A stretch of DNA of 64,000 nt from Hymenobacter artigasi (GCF_012275535.1 NZ_JAAVTK010000013.1:114101-178100); one strand, 5' to 3'. Positions 44,211-53,244 are shown, counted from the stretch's first letter. Notes: generated by a model from the letters alone, not told the origin. A program made the numbers and translations.

Positions 44211-44621
44211 TTGAGCACTTATACCCTTAACTACCGCCCCGACCTCGATATTGTGTTCCTGCGCTGGCTGGCCCCCGACACCCTGGCCGAAGCGCAGGCC
44301 TCATATGAGGCCGCCCTGGCGCTGGCCCTGGCCCACGGCTGCGGCAACTGGCTGCTCGACTCGCGCCGCTCGGGCCCGCTCAACCTGGCTGAAACCGCCT
44401 GGCTCACCCACAACTTCTTTTCGGTGGCCGTGGCGCAGCTGGCCCCGCGCCGGCTGCGGCTGGCCGTGTTCAGCTCGATGCAGCGCCTGGAGCAAATGCG
44501 CCACGATGCTGAAGTGGCCCCGGCCGTGCAGGCCGCCCTTGCCGCCACCCAGCCCTACGAGGCCGCTATCTTCATGACCGAGGCGGAGGCCGTGGCCTGG
44601 CTACAGGCCTCGCCGGCGTAG
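44211..44621 (+). CDS. Small protein of an unrecognised STAS-like family (paralogue 1)
   Basis: A 136-residue cytoplasmic protein starting at the TTG at 44211. It begins LNYRPDLDIVFLRWLAPDTLAEAQASYEAALALALAHGCGNWLLDSRRSGPL: strand, helix, strand, then a D-S-R-R loop, a pattern compatible with STAS/SpoIIAA-like folds. The second half has RLRLAVFSS and AIFMTEAEAVAWL. The gene at 44704 is a paralogue with the same YRPDLDxxxxRW start and WLxDxRRxP loop. I cannot assign a function. Position between BLUF sensors and a histidine kinase suggests a signalling partner. Confidence 0.65.
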   Translation: MSTYTLNYRPDLDIVFLRWLAPDTLAEAQASYEAALALALAHGCGNWLLDSRRSGPLNLAETAWLTHNFFSVAVAQLAPRRLRLAVFSSMQRLEQMRHDAEVAPAVQAALAATQPYEAAIFMTEAEAVAWLQASPA

Positions 44622-44703
44622 CCTGCCCAGCCGGGGCGCAGTGGCCGCCGTCCTATCTGTTGGCAGCCACCCCCGTTAGCCCCCTTATTTTCTGCTACTG
44701 CTC

Positions 44704-45111
44704 ATGTCCGATTCTGCCTTCCCCGACTACGCCTACCGGCCCGACCTCGACGTATTCACCGTGCGCTGGCCCACCCACGAGTTAATGGCCACTGCCCGCC
44801 CCGACTACGAGGCCCTGCTGCTGCTGCCCGAAGCCCGGCGCACCACCCGCTGGCTGTTCGACGTGCGCCGTCGCCCCTACACCGATGCCATCAGCGCCCG
44901 CTGGGTCATCACCGACTGGCTGCCCCGGGCGGCGGCCCTGCTGCCCGCCCCGCTGCGCCTGGCCTACCTGGTAGCCCCCTCCCGCGCCGAGGAACTTGCC
45001 ACCGATACGGCAGTGGCCGCCGAGATGCGGCCGGCCACCCTGCCCGGCCAGCCCTACCTGCTGCAAGCCTTTGCCGACGAGGGCGCGGCCGTGCGCTGGC
45101 TGCTGGCCTGA
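44704..45111 (+). CDS. Small protein of an unrecognised STAS-like family (paralogue 2)
   Basis: A 135-residue paralogue of the preceding gene. It shares YRPDLDVFTVRW, a helix of similar length, WLFDVRRRPYTDAISARWVITDWLP and a C-terminal strand-helix ending AFADEGAAVRWLLA. It has a normal ATG. It differs enough (by eye below half identical) to be an old duplication. No catalytic motif is visible. Likely a protein-protein interaction domain in the same regulatory island. Confidence 0.65.
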   Translation: MSDSAFPDYAYRPDLDVFTVRWPTHELMATARPDYEALLLLPEARRTTRWLFDVRRRPYTDAISARWVITDWLPRAAALLPAPLRLAYLVAPSRAEELATDTAVAAEMRPATLPGQPYLLQAFADEGAAVRWLLA

Positions 45112-45329
45112 GCCCGGGGCGATAAACGATAGCACTTACCAGCTCTGGTAGGCGCTGGCCGCACTAGCTGAATGGAACTAGCTGAGCACACGGTGGGAGG
45201 GTAATTGTTGGGAGAAGCGATACAGATGCCCGGCCGCCGGAAAGCCGGTGTTTTTAGGCGTTTCCGGCGCGCCGCACTGGCCCGGTGCGCTGCCTTGCTT
45301 ACCTTCACAGCCTACCTCGCCTCACCGCC

Positions 45330-47312
45330 ATGCTGCCCCCCGATACTCCGGCGCCCCTCACCGATTTGCACGCCTCGCTGCTGGAGCTGCGCACCCGGGC
45401 CGAACAGCGCCGGGCGCTGGTGACCCAGCCCACCGAGCTGCACTCCCCCGAAGAAATGCAGCGCCTGGTGCAGGAGCTGCAAGTGCACCAGATAGAGCTG
45501 GAAATGCAGTACGAAGAGCTGCTGCTGACCCAGACCGAAGCCCAGGCCGCCCGCAGCGAGTACGTGGACCTCTACGACTACGCTCCGGTGGGCTACTTCA
45601 CCCTCACCGATACGGGCCTCATCGAGCAGCTCAATTTTTGCGGGGCCCGGCTGCTGGGCACCGTGCGCCAGCAGCTGGTGCGGCGGCGCTTCGCCCTGTT
45701 TGTGGTTTCGGCCCAGCGCCTGAATTTTGGGCAGTTTCTGGCCCGCGTGTTCAGCAGCGACAGCACGCAGAGCATCGAGCTGAAGCTGCAGCAGGAAGAC
45801 GGCACCACTTTTTTTGGGCAGCTCGAAGGCCTGCGGGTTGATACCCCCGCGGGCCCGCAGTGCCGCTTGGCCGTGCTCGACACCACGGCCCGCCAGCAGG
45901 CCACGGCCGCACTGGCCGCCAGCGAAGCCCGCTTCCGCAAGCTGTTCACGGAAAGCTGTTCTGCTGTGGTGCTCGTGCAGGGCTACCACTTTGTGGATTG
46001 CAACGCCGCCGCCCTGCGTCTGCTGGGCGCCGCCGACCGGCAGCAGCTGGTAGGCCAGGTGGCCTGGGCCCACTCCCCCGAATACCAGCCCGATGGCCGC
46101 CGTACCATCGACCTGTTTCATGACACCATGGCCGAAGCCCTGCGCACTGGCTCGCAGCGTTGCGAAGTCGTGATGCGCCACGCTTCGGGCAAGGAAATAT
46201 GGGTTGAGGCCGTGCTTACGCCCATCGAGTTGGGTGGCTCCACGCCGGTGGTGCACACGGTGTGGCGCGATATCACGGCTGCCCGGCAGGCCCAGCAACA
46301 GCTGCGGCAGAGCAAAGAATTTACCGAAAGCCTCCTCGATAACACCGTCGACGGCATTATTGCCGTTGACCAGGCGCAGTGCATTACGGCCTGGAATGCC
46401 CAGGCCACCACTTACTTTGGCCGCGAAGCCGCCGAAGTGCTGGGCCGCCCCCTGGCCGAGGTGTTGCCTTATTTCAACAACGAATCGCAGCAGCTCGTGG
46501 CCCGGGCGCTGGCCGGCGAGCGCATCGACCTGTTCGGCCGCGAGTTTCAGCAGCGGCCTGGCCGCTACGATGTCCACATCGTGCCGCTGTACCACAGCGG
46601 CGAAAGCCAGCCCAGCGGCGTGCTCACGGTGGTGCGCGACGTGACCGAGCGCGACCGTCTGGCCGAGGAGGCCACCCAACAGCGCCTGCGCCGGCAGCAG
46701 GAAGTGCTGGCCGCCATTCTGGACACGCAGGAAACCGAGCGCAAACGCATTGCCGAAGCCCTGCACAACGGCCTGGGCCAGCTCCTGTATGCCACCAAGC
46801 TGAGCCTGGCGGGCCGGGCCGGGGTGCCGGGCCTGGCCCGCGAGTCGTTGAAGCTGCTGGATGAGGCCATCCGGGCCACGCGCACCATTTCCTTCGAGCT
46901 CACGCCCGGCGTGCTCGAAGACTTTGGCCTGCAAACGGCCCTGCAGGAGCTGGTGAAGCGCATTGCGCCGGCCGGCCTGCCGGTGCGCCTGCACTTGCTC
47001 GGCCTCGGCCACCGCCTCAATTCCCAGGCCGAGATTGGGGTGTACCGCACGGTGCAGGAGCTGCTCAACAACGTGATGAAGCATGCCCACGCCACCGAAG
47101 CCGTGGTGCACGTAGCCTACGAAAACGGCCGCCTCGACGTAAGCGTGGAGGACAACGGCCGCGGCTTCGAGCCAGCTTTGCTGGTGGGGCAGCCGCTGCC
47201 AGGCATTGGCCTGGCCGGGGTGCGCAACCGCGTGGCCCTGTTGGGCGGCCGGCTGGCCATCAGCTCGCGCCTGGGGCAGGGCACTATCGTGAGCTTCGAG
47301 CTGGAAGTGTAA
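45330..47312 (+). CDS. PAS-domain sensor histidine kinase (HisKA_3/NarX-like)
   Basis: A 660-residue cytoplasmic kinase. The N-terminal coiled segment (about 25-75, LVQELQVHQIELEMQYEELLLTQ) is followed by three PAS domains (about 80-200, 205-325, 330-450). Next is a dimerisation helix with the phosphorylated histidine in ETERKRIAEALHNGLGQLLYA, and the HATPase with QELLNNVMKHAHAT, VEDNGRGF and GIGLAGVRNRV. It belongs to the NarX/DegS class, which usually partners with LuxR-type regulators. No regulator gene adjoins it. The ATG at 45330 is chosen; the frame is open from 45285. Confidence 0.92.
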   Translation: MLPPDTPAPLTDLHASLLELRTRAEQRRALVTQPTELHSPEEMQRLVQELQVHQIELEMQYEELLLTQTEAQAARSEYVDLYDYAPVGYFTLTDTGLIEQLNFCGARLLGTVRQQLVRRRFALFVVSAQRLNFGQFLARVFSSDSTQSIELKLQQEDGTTFFGQLEGLRVDTPAGPQCRLAVLDTTARQQATAALAASEARFRKLFTESCSAVVLVQGYHFVDCNAAALRLLGAADRQQLVGQVAWAHSPEYQPDGRRTIDLFHDTMAEALRTGSQRCEVVMRHASGKEIWVEAVLTPIELGGSTPVVHTVWRDITAARQAQQQLRQSKEFTESLLDNTVDGIIAVDQAQCITAWNAQATTYFGREAAEVLGRPLAEVLPYFNNESQQLVARALAGERIDLFGREFQQRPGRYDVHIVPLYHSGESQPSGVLTVVRDVTERDRLAEEATQQRLRRQQEVLAAILDTQETERKRIAEALHNGLGQLLYATKLSLAGRAGVPGLARESLKLLDEAIRATRTISFELTPGVLEDFGLQTALQELVKRIAPAGLPVRLHLLGLGHRLNSQAEIGVYRTVQELLNNVMKHAHATEAVVHVAYENGRLDVSVEDNGRGFEPALLVGQPLPGIGLAGVRNRVALLGGRLAISSRLGQGTIVSFELEV

Positions 47313-47323
47313 GGTTTTGGTTG

Positions 47324-47434
47324 AGAGTTAAGAGTTGGGAGTTAAGAGTTGGGAGTTAAGAGGGAAGCCACAAGCTCGTAACTCCGAACTCCGAACTCCC
47401 AACTCTTAACTCCTAACTCCCAACTCTTAACTCT
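47324..47434. repeat. Inverted repeat of GAGTTAAGAGTTGG units
   Basis: Arms 47324-47350 and 47408-47434 are complementary over 27 bases with one mismatch, embedded in longer reiterated GGGAGTTAAGAGTT and AACTCCGAACTCC tracts. It lies 12 bases after the kinase stop. Confidence 0.85.
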
Positions 47435-47487
47435 TAACTTAGCCCTCCCGCCTTCCCATTAACCACTCTTTACTCCTGAATACCTAA

Positions 47488-48603
47488 ATGCGGAAGGCTA
47501 CGAAGACAACCGCCGTGTGGCTATGCGCTGGCTTGCTGGCCCTGGTCGGCTGCCAGCACGACCGCGACACCGTGGACCCGGAAGGCCCGGTAGTGCCCCC
47601 CACGGCCTACAACCTGACGGTGCCCGGCAACTTCCCGCCCCTGCCTGCCACCCCCGCCAACAACCCCCTGACGGTGGAAGGCGTGGCGCTGGGCCGGCAG
47701 CTGTTCTATGAAAAAAGCCTGTCGGTGAACAGCACAATATCCTGCGCCAGCTGCCACCGCCAGGAGCTGGCCTTCACCGACGGGCTGGCCCACGCCCAGG
47801 GCGTGAACGGCGGTACCACGCTGCGCAACGCCATGCCGCTGGCCAACCTGGCCTGGGAGCCCCTGCTCACCTGGGATGGTGCTGCCAGCAGCCTCGAAGC
47901 CCAAGCCCGCATCCCCCTCGAAAACCCGGTGGAGATGCACCAGACCTTGGCCGCCGGCGTGGCCCGCCTGCAAGCCACGGCGGCCTACCCGCCGCTGTTT
48001 CGCAAGGCCTTTGGCAGCAGCACGATTACGGAAGATAACCTGCTCAAGGCGCTGGCCCAGTTCGAGCGCACCCTGGTTTCGAGCAACTCGCGCTACGACC
48101 AGTACCAGCGCGGCAACCGCGCCGCCCTCACCAGCTACGAGCAGCAGGGCCTGGTGCTGTTTGTGACGCACCCCGACGGGCCAGCCGGCATCCGGGGCGG
48201 CAACTGCCAGGACTGCCACGGCGGCAGCCTGCAAACCGACCATGCCTTCCGCAACAACGGCCTCGACGCCACCCTCACCGACCTGGGCCTGGGCGCGCAA
48301 ACCGGCAAGCCCACCGACAACGGCAAGTTTCGGGTGCCCTCCCTGCGCAACATCGCCCTCACGGCTCCCTACATGCACGACGGCCGTTTCCCCAACCTCG
48401 ACAGCGTGTTGAGCCACTACAACGAGCACATTGCCACCGCCAGCCCCAACCTCGACCCGCTGATACTGAACGGCAGCAACAACAAGCTCGGGGCCGGCCA
48501 CCCCCTGGGCCTGACCCGGGACGAAAAGGCTAAAATCGTGGCCTTCCTACGCACCCTCACCGATACCACGTTCACCCACGACCCGCGCTTTGCTAAACCG
48601 TAG
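47488..48603 (+). CDS. Di-haem cytochrome-c peroxidase family lipoprotein (MauG/CcpA-like)
   Basis: A 371-residue exported haem protein. The signal ends at the lipobox LLALVGCQ with the lipidated cysteine at 22, so it is membrane-anchored. Two haem-binding sites are present: CASCH (in TISCASCHRQELAFTDG) and CQDCH (in GGNCQDCHGGSLQTD), with MHDGRFPNLDSVLSHY supplying a late conserved region. It would reduce hydrogen peroxide with electrons from periplasmic cytochromes, though MauG-type oxidases share this layout. Its stop is followed by a 9-bp GCCGTACCG hairpin (48605-48639). The TonB receptor follows. Confidence 0.92.
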   Translation: MRKATKTTAVWLCAGLLALVGCQHDRDTVDPEGPVVPPTAYNLTVPGNFPPLPATPANNPLTVEGVALGRQLFYEKSLSVNSTISCASCHRQELAFTDGLAHAQGVNGGTTLRNAMPLANLAWEPLLTWDGAASSLEAQARIPLENPVEMHQTLAAGVARLQATAAYPPLFRKAFGSSTITEDNLLKALAQFERTLVSSNSRYDQYQRGNRAALTSYEQQGLVLFVTHPDGPAGIRGGNCQDCHGGSLQTDHAFRNNGLDATLTDLGLGAQTGKPTDNGKFRVPSLRNIALTAPYMHDGRFPNLDSVLSHYNEHIATASPNLDPLILNGSNNKLGAGHPLGLTRDEKAKIVAFLRTLTDTTFTHDPRFAKP

Positions 48604-48747
48604 GGCCGTACCGCATACTCGCCGCGTCCACGGTACGGCAGCACGGCACAGAATTGCCACAGGTTCGGACTGCAATTTTGGGGCTGCAAGCAGCTAGTGC
48701 GGGGGAATGGTGTCGTTTGCGCCAGTGAATCGATGATTTTTAGGGAT

Positions 48748-51237
48748 ATGAAACGTCTACTCGCCGCCCTCGTGCGGTTTTTTAGTGTCCGCGCCATTGG
48801 GCTGGGGCAAAAGCAGTTTTGGGGTAGCATGTTGCTGCTGGCGGTGCTGGCCAGCCCATCCACTGCCCGGGCGCAGGCTAGCGGCACCGTGAGCGGCCGG
48901 CTGCTCGACGCGGCCACCAATGAGCCGCTGCCTTTTGCCGGCGTGGTGCTGCTGCGGGCCACCGACTCCAGCTTCGTAGCCGGTGCGCAAACGCTGGAAA
49001 CCGGCGCGTTTGCTATCGAGAAAGTGCCTTTTGGTAGCTACGTGCTGCGCGCCTCGGTGGTGGGCTACCGCACCGGGCAGCGCGCCGTGGCCCTCACGGC
49101 CGCCGCGCCCACGCTGCAGCTGGGGCCGCTGCGCCTGCGCGTGGCCGCCACCAAGCTGGCCGAAGTGGTGGTGAAAGGCGAGCGCGCCATCGTGACCGAT
49201 AACCTCGACAAAAAGGTAATCGACGTGACCAAGGACCTCACCGCCACCGGTGGCACGGCCGTGGACGTGCTCCAGAACGTGCCCAGCGTGACGGTGGACC
49301 AGAGCGGCGCGGTAAGCCTGCGCGGCTCGACCAATGTGAAGATTTTTGTGGACGGCAAGCCCACCGGCGTCACACTCGACCAGCTGCCGGCCAGCTCCAT
49401 TCAGACCATTGAAGTCGTCACCAACCCGTCGTCGCGCTACGACGCGGAGGGCTCGGCCGGCATCATCAACATTGTGCTGAAAAAGGAGCGCCAGGACGGC
49501 TGGAATGGCCAGGCCAGCGCCACCGCCGGCACCGGCCAGAAGTACAACACCTCCCTGGGCCTGAACTACCACAAGGGCAAGGTGAACGTATTCGGCTCCT
49601 ACGACTTTCGCGACGACCGGCGCACGGGCTACGGCTCGGTGCGCCAGCGCACCACCCGCCTCGATACCACCGTGGTGCTGAACCAGGACCGCAGCAGCGT
49701 GTCGCAGGGCATTTCCCACGCCGTGCGCCTGGGCCTGGACTACGCCCTCACGCCCGACCAGACCCTGACCCTGACCGTGCAGCCGCGCTTCAACACCCAG
49801 GACAACCGCGAAAACATCCTCTCGACCCAGACCAACCTGAGCACCGGCGATATGCCGCCGCTGGGCAACAGCACCCGCTACGTCACCAACGCCGGCACGG
49901 CGAAGCAGGCCGATTTTAGCCTCGACTACCGCCGCCTGTGGCCCGCCCAAAAGCGCCGTGAGCTGACCGCCAATGCCATTTACACGCCCGTGCAGTACAA
50001 CATCGGAGTGAATTCGGACGTGAATTTTCGCGACCAGACCACCGGCTCCCAGCACCAGCAGTTCAATACCCAGAATGACCTGGCCTCGGCCCAAATCGAC
50101 TACGTGATGCCGGTGGGGGAGAAGGGCCGCTACGAGCTGGGCGCCAAAAGCATCTCGCGCCGCTCCGACAACGACTACCAGTACCGCAGCCGCCCCGTGC
50201 TGGCCTTCGACCCTTCCAACCGCTTCATCTACCACGAATACATTCAGGCCGCTTACGGCACGTATGCCAACGCGGCCGGCGATTTCAGCTACCAGTTTGG
50301 CCTGCGCCTGGAGCAAACCAATACCCGGGGCGACCAGTCGACGGACGTGCCCGCCGGCCACTTCACGCGCAGCTACCTGAGCCTGTTCCCGAGCGCCGTG
50401 CTGGCCTACGATGTGAGCAAGGAAAACCGGGTGCAGCTCAGCTACTCGCGCCGCGTGCAGCGCCCCAGCGCCGATGAGCTCAACCCCTTTCCCGACCGCT
50501 CGGACCCGCTGAACCTGCGCACCGGCAACCCGCTGCTGATTCCCGAGTTCGTGCACTCGCTGGAGCTGGGCAACCAGCGGTTTTTCGGGGCCAGCAGCTC
50601 GGTGAGCGCTACGGCGTTTTACCGGTTGGAGGAAAATACGATTACCAACATCCGTGACCCGTTTTTCCGCGACCCCGTCACCAACGCCCTCGTCACGAAC
50701 ACCACGCGCCTCAACGTGGGCCAGGAAACCAACTACGGCCTAGAGCTGGTGGCCTCGGCCCCGGTCACGAGCATTTGGAAAGTGAGCGCCAATACCTCGG
50801 CGTTCCGGCGCATCATCAAAGGCTCGACGCCGACCAACCTGGATTTCAACAACAGCAACATCGTGTACACGGCCCGGCTCAATACCACGGTATCGCCCAC
50901 CAAAAAGCTCGATTTGCAGCTCTCGGCCAACTACCGCTCGCCGGTGGTATCGGCCCAGGGCCAGCGCCTCACGCAGTTCAGCGCCGACTTTGCCGCCAAG
51001 CAGAGCGTGCTCAAAGACAAGGGCAACATCACGCTGCGGGTGTCCGATATCTTCAACACCCTGCAATTCAACTTCAACGCCTACGGCCCCGGCTTCGAGT
51101 CCTTGGCCCGCAACAAGCGCGAGTCGCGCATCCTGTACCTGGGCTTCAGCTACCGCTTCGGCAACGCGGGCGACACGCCCCGCAGCAAGCGCAAAGACGA
51201 GCAGCCCGACGATGCCGGCGGGCGCGGCTTCGAGTAA
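48748..51237 (+). CDS. TonB-dependent outer-membrane receptor (carboxypeptidase-regulatory-like N-terminus)
   Basis: An 829-residue outer-membrane beta-barrel protein. After the signal peptide (MLLLAVLASPSTARAQ) comes a carboxypeptidase-regulatory-like domain (GTVSGRLLDAATNEPLPFAGVVLL), then a plug domain (VLQNVPSVTVDQSGAVSLRGSTNVKIFVDG). The barrel ends in an aromatic strand ILYLGFSYRFG and a short polar tail. It is of the OMP_b-brl_3/TonB type, without an adjacent SusD, so it is unlikely to be a polysaccharide-utilisation importer; metal or small-molecule import is possible. The ATG at 48748 is chosen over 48697. Confidence 0.9.
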   Translation: MKRLLAALVRFFSVRAIGLGQKQFWGSMLLLAVLASPSTARAQASGTVSGRLLDAATNEPLPFAGVVLLRATDSSFVAGAQTLETGAFAIEKVPFGSYVLRASVVGYRTGQRAVALTAAAPTLQLGPLRLRVAATKLAEVVVKGERAIVTDNLDKKVIDVTKDLTATGGTAVDVLQNVPSVTVDQSGAVSLRGSTNVKIFVDGKPTGVTLDQLPASSIQTIEVVTNPSSRYDAEGSAGIINIVLKKERQDGWNGQASATAGTGQKYNTSLGLNYHKGKVNVFGSYDFRDDRRTGYGSVRQRTTRLDTTVVLNQDRSSVSQGISHAVRLGLDYALTPDQTLTLTVQPRFNTQDNRENILSTQTNLSTGDMPPLGNSTRYVTNAGTAKQADFSLDYRRLWPAQKRRELTANAIYTPVQYNIGVNSDVNFRDQTTGSQHQQFNTQNDLASAQIDYVMPVGEKGRYELGAKSISRRSDNDYQYRSRPVLAFDPSNRFIYHEYIQAAYGTYANAAGDFSYQFGLRLEQTNTRGDQSTDVPAGHFTRSYLSLFPSAVLAYDVSKENRVQLSYSRRVQRPSADELNPFPDRSDPLNLRTGNPLLIPEFVHSLELGNQRFFGASSSVSATAFYRLEENTITNIRDPFFRDPVTNALVTNTTRLNVGQETNYGLELVASAPVTSIWKVSANTSAFRRIIKGSTPTNLDFNNSNIVYTARLNTTVSPTKKLDLQLSANYRSPVVSAQGQRLTQFSADFAAKQSVLKDKGNITLRVSDIFNTLQFNFNAYGPGFESLARNKRESRILYLGFSYRFGNAGDTPRSKRKDEQPDDAGGRGFE

Positions 51238-51258
51238 GCCGCCGCCGGAAAATAGAAC

Positions 51259-51335
51259 TGTCATTCCGACGAAGGAGGAATCTGATGACAACTCTTGCTT
51301 GGTTTTAGTCAAATTCCTCCTTCGTCGGAATGACA
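51259..51335. repeat. Perfect 23-bp inverted repeat, GTCAT family (copy 3)
   Basis: Arms 51259-51281 and 51313-51335 (TGTCATTCCGACGAAGGAGG...) are perfect complements around 31 bases. The AATAGAAC preceding the left arm is also found at the start of the 17958 repeat. It lies 21 bases after the TonB-receptor stop. Confidence 0.9.
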
Positions 51336-51385
51336 AAAGCCTGTTCGAATGCCGGCGCGAGCAGCCCAAACGCAACCTTACGCCT

Positions 51386-51393
51386 TAAATTTG
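51386..51393 (+). promoter_or_regulatory. Candidate -7 element of the heavy-metal-binding lipoprotein gene
   Basis: TAAATTTG, perfect TAnnTTTG, 65 bases before the ATG at 51458. No TTG is present at -33. Confidence 0.38.
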
Positions 51394-51457
51394 CCATTCG
51401 GCTGCCGCCACCGGCGCGGCGGTCGTTTCCTTGCTTTTTCTTCTTCCTGACTCCCTC

Positions 51458-51691
51458 ATGTTCCCAAAAATTCCCGCTTTCCTGCTGGCTGCCCTTTGTT
51501 CAGCCCCCCTGCTGCTGAGCAGCTGCGAAAGCCAGAAACCCGCCGCCGCCGCCGCCCCGGCTACGACTACGCCCGCCGCCACGCCCGTGGCCGAAGCCCG
51601 CTACGAATGCCCGATGGGCTGCGCCGGCAGCCAAAGCAGCAAGCCCGGCAAGTGCCCCACCTGCGAGATGGAGCTGGTCAAAAAATCGTAA
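51458..51691 (+). CDS. Lipoprotein with heavy-metal-binding domain
   Basis: A 77-residue exported lipoprotein: signal MFPKIPAFLLAALCSAPLLLSSC, an Ala/Pro/Thr linker, then a single heavy-metal-binding domain, RYECPMGCAGSQSSKPGKCPTCEMELVKK. This is the YxCPMxx..KPGKCPxCxMxL pattern found in Cu/Ag efflux proteins of the CusB/CopZ neighbourhoods. It probably binds copper or a similar ion in the periplasm. The HMA-domain gene follows at 51832. The ATG at 51458 begins the signal; the frame is open from 51431. Confidence 0.87.
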   Translation: MFPKIPAFLLAALCSAPLLLSSCESQKPAAAAAPATTTPAATPVAEARYECPMGCAGSQSSKPGKCPTCEMELVKKS

Positions 51692-51831
51692 TCAGAATCC
51701 TTCCAGCGCCAGAATTCTGCAGCTTTGCGTAAGAATTCTATGCCAGCCTGCGGGAGTTGTAGCCGTAACTTTATAGTGTCGCCCCCATACCAAAGGCCGG
51801 GCGCTTTCCCACTACTTAACTGGTCAATTTC

Positions 51832-52047
51832 ATGTCAACGCTTCGTTTCAAAACCACCATCAACTGCGGCGGCTGCATCAAGGCCGTCACGCCCGGGCTC
51901 AACCAAGAAGTTGGGGCCAATAACTGGCAGGTTGATACCGCCAATGCCGATAAAATCCTCACGGTCAATTCCCCTACGGCTACTGCTGCCCAGGTTGTGA
52001 AAGCCGTGCAGGACGCCGGATTCGAGATTCAGGCCCTGGCGGCCTAA
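51832..52047 (+). CDS. Heavy-metal-associated (HMA) domain protein, copper-chaperone-like
   Basis: A 71-residue single HMA domain with the ferredoxin-like pattern of CopZ/Atx1 chaperones. The metal loop is TTINCGGCIKAVTPGLN, so the two cysteines of the CxxC motif are present, and the C-terminal AAQVVKAVQDAGFEIQAL is the conserved helix-strand. The usual methionine before the loop (MxCxxC) is replaced by isoleucine-asparagine. It probably carries Cu(I) or another soft metal in the cytoplasm. No copper ATPase gene lies in the window. Confidence 0.88.
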   Translation: MSTLRFKTTINCGGCIKAVTPGLNQEVGANNWQVDTANADKILTVNSPTATAAQVVKAVQDAGFEIQALAA

Positions 52048-52064
52048 CCCTATCACAATCAGAA

Positions 52065-52099
52065 AAAAAAGGCGGCTCCACTACGGAGCCGCCTTTTTT
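52065..52099. terminator. Bidirectional terminator
   Basis: A-tract, GGCGGCTCC, loop ACTAC, GGAGCCGCC, T6: a perfect stem between the HMA gene and the convergent T9SS-sorted gene. Nearly the same hairpin follows the next gene at 53380. Confidence 0.9.
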
Positions 52100-52119
52100 G
52101 CCTTTTGACCTTGCCAAAG

Positions 52120-53244
52120 CTACTGCACCACTACTTTTCGGCTGGTGAGCTGGTCACCGATTTGCAGCCGGACCAGGTAGGCGCCGGCGGGCAGGCTGCC
52201 GAGGGCAAACTGCTGGTTGCCGGCCTGTTCGGCCTCGGCCAGGGCGCGCACGCGCTGGCCCAGGGCGTTGTACACAGCCAGCGCTACGGGCTGGCGGCCG
52301 GCCGGCACGGTGTAGGCGATGGTGGACGTGGCTGAAGCCGGGTTGGGGTACACTTGGAAATTGAGGCGGCTGGCCACGGCGCTGCGGCTGGCCAGCACGC
52401 CCGCACCCAGCTCTACCGTGATGAACTGGTTGTCCGGAATGGTCGTGAAGTCCGGGTTGCTGCCCAGCGTGGTGGTGCGGCCGGATATCGACGGCAGCAG
52501 CTCGCTGAAGAAAATGCCGTCGCCATCGGTATAGGCCGCTACCAGCTCCAGGCTGGTACCCGTTTCAATCGGCACGGTAGCAGTGCTCAGCGCTGCCAAT
52601 GGAATCTCAATCTCAAACCCCGCATTGGTGGTATTGGCGGCGAGGGTGGCCGTATTGCTGTAGGCAAATTTGCTGCCGGCCAGGTCCAGGGTGGCGGGGG
52701 CTACCACCTGCCCGCCGGTTTTGGTGCCGGCCCCGATAAACGTATCCGTGCCGGGCGTCACCGCAGTGCCGGTCACATACGATACCCGGCTGAAATACAC
52801 ATCATTGGCCGTAGCTGAGGTGGGGCCTACCGACACCCGAAAGCCGTAGTCCGTGGGGTTGTCCATGGTGGGGTGGTGCTTGAGCGGCGACTGAATATCG
52901 CTGCCACCAACCAGCAGGGTGCCGGCCGGTGCGCCCGGCCGGGCTGGCGTATTCAGGTAGATGACGAAAGAACGATACCCACCCGATGGTGCCGTATTAG
53001 CCGCTTCGTCCGAGCCTACCAGCATGATGTTCAGCGTGGTGGTCGTGTAGCCCACGTAGAGCGCCTGCAGGCCCCGGTCGGCTTCGAGGTGGGTGCCGGT
53101 ATAGGTGGCTGCCAGCTGGTACTTGCCCATGCCGGTACCGATTTCAGTAGCCGTAGCCCTGCCATCTACGATGAACTGGGCACTGGCCGTGAGCGAGGCG
53201 ATGGTTAGCAAACCAATCGCAGTGAGCGTAGAAAACCTTTTCAT
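52120..53244 (-). CDS. Secreted protein with type IX C-terminal sorting domain (paralogue A)
   Basis: A 374-residue exported protein: signal peptide KRFSTLTAIGLLTIASLTASAQ, a beta-rich domain of about 270 residues (VDGRATATEIGTGMGKYQLAATYTG...) and a T9SS type A sorting domain (FQVYPNPASATSTIAYTVPAGRQ to LTSRKVVVQ). It would cross the outer membrane through the Por secretion system and be shed or anchored. The gene at 53434 is a tandem paralogue. The ATG at 53244 is chosen over 53298. I do not recognise the mature domain; it has a DOMON/carbohydrate-binding-like look, but that is a guess. Confidence 0.82.
   Translation of the reverse strand: MKRFSTLTAIGLLTIASLTASAQFIVDGRATATEIGTGMGKYQLAATYTGTHLEADRGLQALYVGYTTTTLNIMLVGSDEAANTAPSGGYRSFVIYLNTPARPGAPAGTLLVGGSDIQSPLKHHPTMDNPTDYGFRVSVGPTSATANDVYFSRVSYVTGTAVTPGTDTFIGAGTKTGGQVVAPATLDLAGSKFAYSNTATLAANTTNAGFEIEIPLAALSTATVPIETGTSLELVAAYTDGDGIFFSELLPSISGRTTTLGSNPDFTTIPDNQFITVELGAGVLASRSAVASRLNFQVYPNPASATSTIAYTVPAGRQPVALAVYNALGQRVRALAEAEQAGNQQFALGSLPAGAYLVRLQIGDQLTSRKVVVQ

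Noticed and set aside
45312..47111. 599-residue antisense frame within the PAS kinase gene
   Set aside because: Same composition effect; no recognisable domain, and the sense protein is clearly real.
48605..48639. 9-bp GCCGTACCG hairpin after the peroxidase gene as a terminator
   Set aside because: The loop is 17 bases and no T-run follows, so termination is not supported.
48757..50556. 599-residue antisense frame within the TonB receptor gene
   Set aside because: Composition-driven shadow of a real gene.
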